NCBI RefSeq assembly: GCF_023273875.1
Contig: NZ_CP096882.1
Coordinates: forward strand, 1,364,001 to 1,428,000
DNA from: Pseudarthrobacter sp. SSS035
GTDB lineage: Bacteria; Actinomycetota; Actinomycetes; Actinomycetales; Micrococcaceae
Reading direction: 5' to 3'
Length of the DNA: 64,000 bases
A program made the position numbers and the translations under genes. Under the pieces are notes generated by a model. That model worked only from the letters and a program-made list of their open reading frames with translations, was not told the origin of the DNA and ran no database searches. This document shows positions 26,226 to 32,539 of this stretch, piece after piece. Each line of letters opens with the position of its first letter. The first letter of the stretch is position 1.

Positions 26226-27146
26226 ATGGGACACGACCACAGCCACACACACGGGATCACGGCAACAGGCCGGCACCGCAAACGGCTCATCGCCGTCCTG
26301 GCCATCACCCTGGCGGTGGTGGTGGTCCAGGTGATCGGCGCGGCACTGTCCGGATCATTGGCCCTGCTGGCTGATGCCGGCCACATGCTCTCCGACGCGG
26401 CAGGCGTGACCATCGCGCTCCTGGCTGCCTGGATCGCCGGACGCCCGGCGAGTGACCAGCGGACCTACGGCTACCAGCGTGCCGAGGTCCTGGCCGCTCT
26501 GGCCAACGCGCTGATCCTGATTGTTATCTCCGTGGTCATCTTCACCGAGGCCATCCGCCGGATCGGCTCCGCGCCCGAGGTCCGCACCGACATCATGCTC
26601 TTCGCCGCCATCCTGGGCGCGGTGGCCAATCTGGTTTCGCTGCTCATCCTGCGCGGCGCCCACCAGGACAGCCTGAACGTCCGGGGCGCCTACCTTGAGG
26701 TGCTGGGCGACCTGCTGGGCTCAGTCGCCGTCATCGTTGCTGCCCTGGTCATCATGTTCACCGGCTACCAGGCCGCCGACACGATCGCCTCCGTGCTCAT
26801 CGCCATCATGATCCTGCCGCGGGCCTGGAGCCTGCTGCGGGATGTGGTGGACGTCCTTCTGGAGGCAACCCCCAAAGGCGTGGAGGTGCAGATGATCCGC
26901 GAACACATCCTCAGCGTTGACGGAGTGGTTGACGTCCATGACATCCATATCTGGACCATCACGTCCGGCGTGCCGGTGTTTTCGGCCCACGTGGTGGTGG
27001 AGGACGGCGTCCTGAATGCCCGCGGCGCCGACCAGCTCCTGGACAAGCTCACCACCTGCCTGGGCTCCCACTTTGACACCGAGCACTGCACTTTCCAGCT
27101 GGAACCCGCCAGCCACTCTGAGCACGAATCGCGCCAGCACGCATAG
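26226..27146 (+). CDS. Cation diffusion facilitator (CzcD/ZitB-type metal exporter)
   Basis: 306 residues from ATG 26226. It begins with a His-rich tail (MGHDHSHTHG), has six membrane helices, and a C-terminal cytoplasmic domain with VDVHDIHIWTITSG, typical of CDF. The helix II metal site is HMLSD. At helix V the expected HxxxD reads EVLGD, with Glu in place of His. It would export Zn or Co in exchange for protons. The -10-like TAGCCT overlaps the stop codon of the metallopeptidase gene, and the ATG follows 7 nt later without a ribosome site. The frame extends upstream into the previous gene but that part is not used. Confidence 0.92.
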   Translation: MGHDHSHTHGITATGRHRKRLIAVLAITLAVVVVQVIGAALSGSLALLADAGHMLSDAAGVTIALLAAWIAGRPASDQRTYGYQRAEVLAALANALILIVISVVIFTEAIRRIGSAPEVRTDIMLFAAILGAVANLVSLLILRGAHQDSLNVRGAYLEVLGDLLGSVAVIVAALVIMFTGYQAADTIASVLIAIMILPRAWSLLRDVVDVLLEATPKGVEVQMIREHILSVDGVVDVHDIHIWTITSGVPVFSAHVVVEDGVLNARGADQLLDKLTTCLGSHFDTEHCTFQLEPASHSEHESRQHA

Positions 27147-27484
27147 CAGGACTCCCAGTAGGACGACGACGGCGGCGTGGCAGCCGCGTGGGCGGCGCGG
27201 CGGAGCCCGCGGAGCCCGCGGAGCCCGCGGAGCCCGCGGAGCCCGCGGAGCCCTAGCCACTTGGCCGGGAGAGATCTGTCCTGCGGAGCGGGAGCCGATT
27301 CCGCGACACGCCGGATACAGATGCGCCGGAATCGCACTCTTGTTGATTATGTTATTGATGTGACCAGTGTTGCCAAAGTGCACACGCTCACGTAGCCTCG
27401 GACTGCTGGGAGATCAGCAGAGGGGCTCCTTGTGCCGCCACCAGACCTCGCTCCCCCAGCCTTACTGCGTGCGAGGTTCTGCGA
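27147..27484. other. Intergenic region with short tandem repeat and leader hairpins
   Basis: 338 bp without a gene. It contains the 9-bp tandem repeat described separately, then an AT-rich stretch near 27340 (TTGATTATGTTATTGATG) that may hold the promoter of the NlpC/P60 gene. After it lie two small hairpins, CTGCTG/CAGCAG near 27407 and ACCTCGC/GCGAGGT between about 27443 and 27477. I do not recognise a known riboswitch in it. Confidence 0.5.
27200..27253. repeat. Six tandem copies of a 9-bp GC-rich unit
   Basis: GCGGAGCCC is repeated exactly six times (54 bp). Each junction creates CCGCGG, and the whole array can fold on itself. It lies 54 bp after the stop of the CDF gene and may work as a terminator or be a slippage product. 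Confidence 0.9.
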
Positions 27485-28885
27485 ATGGGTTTGACCGGAT
27501 CCGGCCTGAAGGCCGCCGTACTGTGCACCGCCGTCGTACTTTTCGGCACGACCCTCCCCGCCCAGGCAGCGCCGCTACCGCAGGCTCCAACAGTCCAGCG
27601 TCCGGCGTCGCCGGAACTTCCCACCCCGGAGGACATCGCCACAGCCAAGGCGAGTGAACGCGCGACGGCGGATCAGGTCGCCATCATCGAGCGCCTCCTC
27701 GCAGACGCCACCAGCGCCCAGCAAGCCACGTTTGCCTTGTCGCTGCAAGCCAACAACGCCTACGGCGAAGCCTTGGTGGAACTGCAGGACCGCAGGATGA
27801 CGGCGGAAGCGGCCACGGCAAAGGCCACCGCTGCGACCAACGAGCAGGACAGGACCCGGAAGCAGGTAGGCCAGCTCGCCGGCGACCTCTACCGCAACGG
27901 CGGGCTGAACCCGACGCTGGGCACCTTCGTCAGCGGCAATGCCGAAGCTTTGCACCAGGCCGCAACGCTGGAAGCCATTTCGGCCAGCCGGAGCCGCGCC
28001 TTCGAAGCGGCCGCATCCGCAGCGTCCGCGGCGCAGTCCCTGACGGCGGCCGCCGACGACGCCAACCGGGCCGCCGATGACGCCGCCCAGAAGGCCGAAG
28101 CCCGCAAGGAAGAGGCCGAACAAGCCAACGCCACCCAGGCCAAGGCCGTAGCCGAAGCCGCGGCGCAGCGGACAATCCTCGTGGATCAGCTCGCCCAGCT
28201 GCGGAACACCACTGTTGCCCTCGAATCGGCTCGCATTGACGCCTTGGACCGGCAGCGCGAGGAGGCGAGGCTCGCCGAACTGACTGCGGCTGCTGATCGG
28301 GCTGCGGCCCAAGCAGCGCCAGACCGGCCCGCAGCCGGACCGGCCGCTGGCGGGAACCTGCCGGCCGCACCGGCTCCCGCTCCAGTTCCAGCGCCGGCGC
28401 CGGCGCCAGCTCCCGCGCCTGCACCGGCTCCGGCTCCGGCCCCGGCCCCGGAGCCTGCACCAGCACCAGCCCCGGCTCCAGCACCCGCGCCTGCTCCAGC
28501 CCCATCGCCGGGCGGTTCCAATGAGACTGCCATCTCCGTGGCGATGTCCAAGGTGGGGGCGCCGTACTTCTACCAGTACGGTGGCACGGGCCCCAACGGC
28601 TTTGACTGCTCCGGCCTCGTGCAAACAGCCTTCGCCGCCGCCGGCAAGTACCTGCCGCGCACGGCTTCGCAGCAGTACGCGGCAGCTCCCGTTCACGTGC
28701 CGATCTCCCAGGCACGGCGCGGCGACCTGCTGGTCTGGGGCTCAGCGCCGGGCTTCTATCACGTTGCCATCTACCTGGGGAACGGCCAGGTGGTGCAGGC
28801 GCTGAACCCGGACGAGGGCATCGGCGTGACCCAGTTGAGCTGGATGGCCGGGATGCAGCTCCACCCCTATGCAGCCCGCTACTGA
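27485..28885 (+). CDS. Secreted NlpC/P60 (C40) peptidoglycan peptidase with coiled coil
   Basis: 466 residues. The signal peptide is cut after PAQA (residue 26). Residues about 40-275 are a charged, Ala-rich coiled coil. Residues about 290-345 are a Pro-Ala repeat linker. The C-terminal 115 residues are the NlpC/P60 domain with catalytic Cys in NGFDCSGLVQ and His in GFYHVAIYLG. The architecture is that of RipA/PcsB-type cell-separation hydrolases, which cut the D-Glu-DAP (or Lys) stem-peptide bond after activation through the coiled coil. It is monocistronic; the next gene is on the opposite strand. Confidence 0.93.
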   Translation: MGLTGSGLKAAVLCTAVVLFGTTLPAQAAPLPQAPTVQRPASPELPTPEDIATAKASERATADQVAIIERLLADATSAQQATFALSLQANNAYGEALVELQDRRMTAEAATAKATAATNEQDRTRKQVGQLAGDLYRNGGLNPTLGTFVSGNAEALHQAATLEAISASRSRAFEAAASAASAAQSLTAAADDANRAADDAAQKAEARKEEAEQANATQAKAVAEAAAQRTILVDQLAQLRNTTVALESARIDALDRQREEARLAELTAAADRAAAQAAPDRPAAGPAAGGNLPAAPAPAPVPAPAPAPAPAPAPAPAPAPAPEPAPAPAPAPAPAPAPAPSPGGSNETAISVAMSKVGAPYFYQYGGTGPNGFDCSGLVQTAFAAAGKYLPRTASQQYAAAPVHVPISQARRGDLLVWGSAPGFYHVAIYLGNGQVVQALNPDEGIGVTQLSWMAGMQLHPYAARY

Positions 28886-29002
28886 CCGGGCAGGGCTCCT
28901 GTCCTAGGCTCCGGCCCGGATACCAGGCGCAGCGCTCCAGTCTCAGGGAGGAATGGTCCCAGGGAGGAAAGCGCAGTGCATCCAGGCCCAGGGCATTCAG
29001 GC

Positions 29003-29968
29003 TCAGGACAGAACGTCCTTGGTGACGAAGCGGCCATAGGCGAGCGCCCCGAAGACGGCGATGTAGCCCGCCTGCAGCAGCGCGTTGCTGGCAAAAGAGT
29101 CCCACAGCACCGGTTGGCGCAGGACGTCCGCGAAGCCGAACCAGTAGTGCGTAAACAGCCAAGGGTGCAGCCATTCCAGCTGCGGCAGCTGGTCCAGGAC
29201 CTGCGAGACCACTGACAGCACCACAGTGGCGGCCATGGCGCCGACCGGGACCACCGTCAAGGTGGACAGGAACAGGCCGATCGCCGAGAGTCCGGCCAGG
29301 GATACCGCAAGGTAGGCAGCAATCAGGACCAGCCGCAGCGCAGCCTCGGGTGGCTGGACGACGTCGCCGGACAGGAGGGTCACAGGCCCAACAGGGAACA
29401 GCGAAGCTCCGATCGCCGCCCCGGCCAGCGCAACGGTGACGGGAGCGGCCAGGCAGAACGCCAGCGCCCCGGCGTACTTCACCAGCAGCAGGCGAACCCG
29501 CCCGGCGGGCGCCACCAACAGGTAGCGCAGCGTGCCCAGGCTCGCCTCGCCGGCGATGGTATCGCCCGCCACCACGCCAATGGTCAGCGGAAGAAAGAGC
29601 GGCACGGAGACGAGCATCGCCGTGACGGCCACAAACAGCCCGTTCTGGCTGATCCGGTCCAGGAACGCCGGTCCCCTTACGGGCGGAACGGATGACGAGA
29701 GCCGGACGGCGACGGCGATCAGCACCGGTATCGCGGCAAGCGCCAGCAGCATGGCCGCGGTCCGGCGACGCCGGAACAGCGTCTTCAGCTCAGACGCCAG
29801 CAGTGACAGGCTCGACGGCGCGCCCGAAGCGCTACTGAGCCCGGAACCGCTGCGGGCATCGGAACCACTGCTGGTTTCAGAACCGCTGCTCGTCTCGGAA
29901 CCTCTGCTCGTCTCAGGAACACTGCTGGCTGAAGGGAACCCACGGGCGTCGGAAGCACTATTGGGCAA
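29003..29968 (-). CDS. ABC-2 type transporter permease with Ser-rich N-terminal repeat
   Basis: 321 residues. About 45 N-terminal residues are a Ser/Gly/Glu/Thr repeat (SGSETSSGSDARSGSG) encoded by an 18-bp tandem DNA repeat. The rest has six membrane helices in the ABC-2 pattern, including VAGDTIAGEASLGTLRYLLVAPAGRVRLLL, the conserved amphipathic loop. It overlaps the ATPase gene by 11 nt. It would form the membrane part of an exporter with that ATPase; the substrate is unknown. Confidence 0.9.
   Translation of the reverse strand: MPNSASDARGFPSASSVPETSRGSETSSGSETSSGSDARSGSGLSSASGAPSSLSLLASELKTLFRRRRTAAMLLALAAIPVLIAVAVRLSSSVPPVRGPAFLDRISQNGLFVAVTAMLVSVPLFLPLTIGVVAGDTIAGEASLGTLRYLLVAPAGRVRLLLVKYAGALAFCLAAPVTVALAGAAIGASLFPVGPVTLLSGDVVQPPEAALRLVLIAAYLAVSLAGLSAIGLFLSTLTVVPVGAMAATVVLSVVSQVLDQLPQLEWLHPWLFTHYWFGFADVLRQPVLWDSFASNALLQAGYIAVFGALAYGRFVTKDVLS
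29835..29935. repeat. Degenerate 18-bp tandem repeat in the permease N-terminus
   Basis: About four to five imperfect 18-bp copies of the type TCGGAACCGCTGCTCGTC. The period keeps the frame and encodes the repeated SETSSG of the permease. Similar 18-bp repeats occur in the LolA-like gene of the same operon. Confidence 0.7.
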
Positions 29969-30992
29969 TGTCGAACCCCTCCCCCGTCAGCGCCACAAAG
30001 CGCTCCTCCAGGCTCTCCCGCTCAACGGAAAAGCCCCGGACCCGCACCCCGGCCGCCACGAGCTCCGCCACAATGTCCTCCGGGGCCGCCAGCCGCGACG
30101 CAGCGGCGACGGCGGTCAGCACGTCCCCGTCAGGTTCTGGCGTTCCGGCCTCAGGGCTTCTCTCCGGGGGCATGCCCAACCGCAGCAGGACCTCACTGGC
30201 CGTCCCGGCGTCGGGCGTTAACAGGCGGATCCGGGTCTCACCGGCCTGGCGGAGCTCCGCCAGCGGCCCCTGGGCCACCAGTCGCCCGGCGCTCATGATG
30301 GCCGCGTGTGTGCAGATCTGTTCCACTTCTGCGAGGAGGTGGCTGGAGACGAAGACGGTGGCGCCGTCGGCGGCCAGCGACCGGACCAGGCTCCGCACTT
30401 CCCGGGTTCCCTGCGGGTCCAGTCCGTTGGTGGGCTCATCGAGCACCAGCAGTTCCCGCGGCGACAGCAGCGCGTTGGCGATCCCCAGCCGCTGCTTCAT
30501 GCCCAGGGAGTAGGCGTGGACCCGCTTGCCGGCGGCGTGTGAGAGGCCCACGCGCTCAAGCGCGGCAGCAACGCGGGCGGTCCGGGTAGCGGGCGCCGCA
30601 TGCCGGCCGGCGGCATCCAGGCGGTGCAGGTTGGCGGTGCCGGAAAGGAACGGATAAAACGCCGGCCCCTCCACCAGCGCACCGACGCGCGGCAGGACCT
30701 CATGCAGCCGCTGCGGCATCTGCAGGCCCAGGACGCTGACGGTTCCGGCCGACGCCGCGGCAAGGCCCAGCAGCATCCGGATGGTGGTGGTTTTGCCGGA
30801 ACCGTTGGGGCCCAGGAACCCGAACACGGCGCCGTGGGGAACGGCGAGGTCCACGTTGTCGACCGCCAGCTGGTGGCCGAAACGCTTGGTCAGGCCTTGG
30901 GTCTCGATAGTCAGCCCGGCTGTCCCATTCCCTGGGGAAGGGGTCCGGGCGGCGGCTATCCCGGCGGCAGCCGTCCCCCCGGCCGCGGTCAC
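29958..30992 (-). CDS. ABC transporter ATP-binding protein
   Basis: 344 residues. About 25 Ala/Gly-rich residues precede the domain. Walker A is FLGPNGSGKTTTIRML, the signature is AYSLGMKQRLGIANALL, Walker B is LLVLDEPTNGLDP, and the switch His is in VFVSSHLLAEVEQ. The C-terminal extension (residues 240-344) matches drug- or antibiotic-export type ATPases such as DrrA or BcrA. It overlaps the upstream LolA-like gene by 4 nt and the permease by 11 nt, so the three form one operon. Confidence 0.94.
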   Translation of the reverse strand: MTAAGGTAAAGIAAARTPSPGNGTAGLTIETQGLTKRFGHQLAVDNVDLAVPHGAVFGFLGPNGSGKTTTIRMLLGLAAASAGTVSVLGLQMPQRLHEVLPRVGALVEGPAFYPFLSGTANLHRLDAAGRHAAPATRTARVAAALERVGLSHAAGKRVHAYSLGMKQRLGIANALLSPRELLVLDEPTNGLDPQGTREVRSLVRSLAADGATVFVSSHLLAEVEQICTHAAIMSAGRLVAQGPLAELRQAGETRIRLLTPDAGTASEVLLRLGMPPERSPEAGTPEPDGDVLTAVAAASRLAAPEDIVAELVAAGVRVRGFSVERESLEERFVALTGEGFDIAQ

Positions 30993-32440
30993 GCCGCGCC
31001 GGCGGCGGCCTGCAGCCGCTCCGCCGGGACCATCCCCACAAAGATCCTGCCGTCGTCGGTCAGGAGGACGTTGACCAGCGCCGTGGACAGGAGCCGTCCG
31101 CCAGGAACGACGACGGCGGCCTGGGACAGGAGCGGATCCTTCAGCAAGGATTCAGTCAAGGCAGCCCCTTGCCCGCCGGGTGCCGCGGGGAACCCGATCA
31201 CCGTTTCCCAGCCCTTGCCGGTCACCGTTGGCCGGGGTACGTCGCGGTGCCGCAGGCTGGCGTCGCTGCCGGGAATCTTGTCCGGGGCGGGGAGCTGTTC
31301 CAGCGGGGCGGTGGGCTGGTCCAGCGGAACCGCGTCCGGAGGAACCTGGTCCGGCGCGGTGGGCTGGTCCGGCGCGGTGGGCTGGTCCGGGGCCGTGGGC
31401 TGGTCCGGGCCGCTGTCTGGAACCACGCCGGGCGTAATCCCACCGGGACTGGGCGGGAGGGCTGGCATGCCGGGCATATACGGGACCGGCGGCACTGGCA
31501 GCTCTTTGACAGTGGCGCCCGGCGGGGCAACAAACGTAAACACGGAGTCGTCCGGAGCCGCCAGGGACAGGCTGGTGAAGCCGACCTCAAAAGCCGGTTC
31601 CGCCTGGCCGCGTGCCATCACAGTTACCCGCAGCGGCATTCCTGTCTCGCCGTCGACGGCGATGGCAACTTTCTCAAGCAGTGTTCCCTGCGTCCTTGGC
31701 GCCAGTGCCAGGCTGTAGGCGGACCGGCCGGCGACTTCGACGTCCGGACCCACCGTCACCTCGGTGGAACTGTCCACGACGGCGAGGAACTTCCGGGCCA
31801 GGTCCTCGGGGGTGGGCGGTACTGGTGGGCCGGGCAGGATGTCGCCGGGCAGGATGGGCATAGGCAGAACGGGCGCGGGCAGGTCCCGGCCCGGCAGGTC
31901 GCCAGGCAGTGCGGGAGGTTCAGGCAGTGCGGGAGGTTCAGGCAGTGCGGGAGGTTCAGGCAGTGCGGGAACTCCTGGCACAGGCAGCGGCAGGTCGCTG
32001 GCGAACGCCGGCAGTGCCAGGTGGGAGGCGCTGTTGTCCTTGGAGTTGTAGAACCACACGTCGTTGTCGCGCCGGATGACGTCCCGTTCGGCGAGCCGGT
32101 CCATCACTTGGACCCGCATCTTGGTTGGCCCGTCCATAAAGATCCGGGCGGTGTGCTGACCGGTCAGGAACTCCAGGACCGACGCGGCCCCGCCGGCCGA
32201 CACCGGTCCGGAACTGGGACCGGCGGCCGGCAGTTCGGGCAGGCCCAACTCGGCGGACTGCTGGACAGTTCCGGAGAATGACTTGGTGTTGTGCTGGCCC
32301 AGGAGGGTCAGGACCTCAGCCGGAGACTTTTGTGGCAGCGGATCGCCGGCCCGCGCCGGAATGGATCCCACCAACACACCGGCGGCGATCACTGCAGGTA
32401 CGGCTGCGGCAGGCACCCAGCGCAGCCATGCGCGGTTCAT
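30989..32440 (-). CDS. Secreted LolA-like (outer-membrane lipoprotein carrier fold) protein with Pro-rich repeats
   Basis: 483 residues. The signal peptide is cut near IPARAG-DPL (residue 31). A domain resembling LolA/DUF2092 is visible in segments such as VLTLLGQHNTKSFSGTVQQS, ARIFMDGPTKMRVQVMD, DVWFYNSKDNSASHLALP and GMPLRVTVMARGQAEPAFEV. Two Pro-rich repeat blocks interrupt it: PALPEP units near residues 157-180 and PDQPTA units near 345-370. The C-terminal domain (from about 385) ends with VNVLLTDDGRIFVGMVPAERL. Actinobacteria of this type have no outer membrane, so it probably binds a lipid or lipoprotein in the envelope for the coupled ABC exporter (inference). Confidence 0.8.
   Translation of the reverse strand: MNRAWLRWVPAAAVPAVIAAGVLVGSIPARAGDPLPQKSPAEVLTLLGQHNTKSFSGTVQQSAELGLPELPAAGPSSGPVSAGGAASVLEFLTGQHTARIFMDGPTKMRVQVMDRLAERDVIRRDNDVWFYNSKDNSASHLALPAFASDLPLPVPGVPALPEPPALPEPPALPEPPALPGDLPGRDLPAPVLPMPILPGDILPGPPVPPTPEDLARKFLAVVDSSTEVTVGPDVEVAGRSAYSLALAPRTQGTLLEKVAIAVDGETGMPLRVTVMARGQAEPAFEVGFTSLSLAAPDDSVFTFVAPPGATVKELPVPPVPYMPGMPALPPSPGGITPGVVPDSGPDQPTAPDQPTAPDQPTAPDQVPPDAVPLDQPTAPLEQLPAPDKIPGSDASLRHRDVPRPTVTGKGWETVIGFPAAPGGQGAALTESLLKDPLLSQAAVVVPGGRLLSTALVNVLLTDDGRIFVGMVPAERLQAAAGAA
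31346..31409. repeat. 18-bp tandem repeat encoding PDQPTA units
   Basis: About 3.5 copies of an 18-bp unit (CTGGTCCGGCGCGGTGGG with few changes) inside the LolA-like gene. The period is two times three codons, so copy number can change without frameshift. Confidence 0.85.
31903..31970. repeat. 18-bp tandem repeat encoding PEPPAL units
   Basis: Three exact copies of CAGGCAGTGCGGGAGGTT plus a partial fourth, inside the LolA-like gene. It encodes a six-residue Pro-rich unit. Confidence 0.9.
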
Positions 32441-32539
32441 GCCAGCCCTGCTTCATCCTTGGAGCCCATACTTCAGGTTACGCCTGGGGACCGCCGCCGC
32501 ACACGTCCCTTCTGGAAGTCATGCCGAGGGGCACTCCGG

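Noticed and set aside
27177..27395. 72-codon plus-strand ORF with SPR repeats
   Set aside because: Its repetitive part is simply the translation of the 9-bp tandem DNA repeat.
27396..27484. Possible c-di-AMP (ydaO) riboswitch before the NlpC/P60 gene
   Set aside because: Such riboswitches often precede cell-wall hydrolases in Actinobacteria, but the conserved core blocks are not visible; only two simple hairpins are present.
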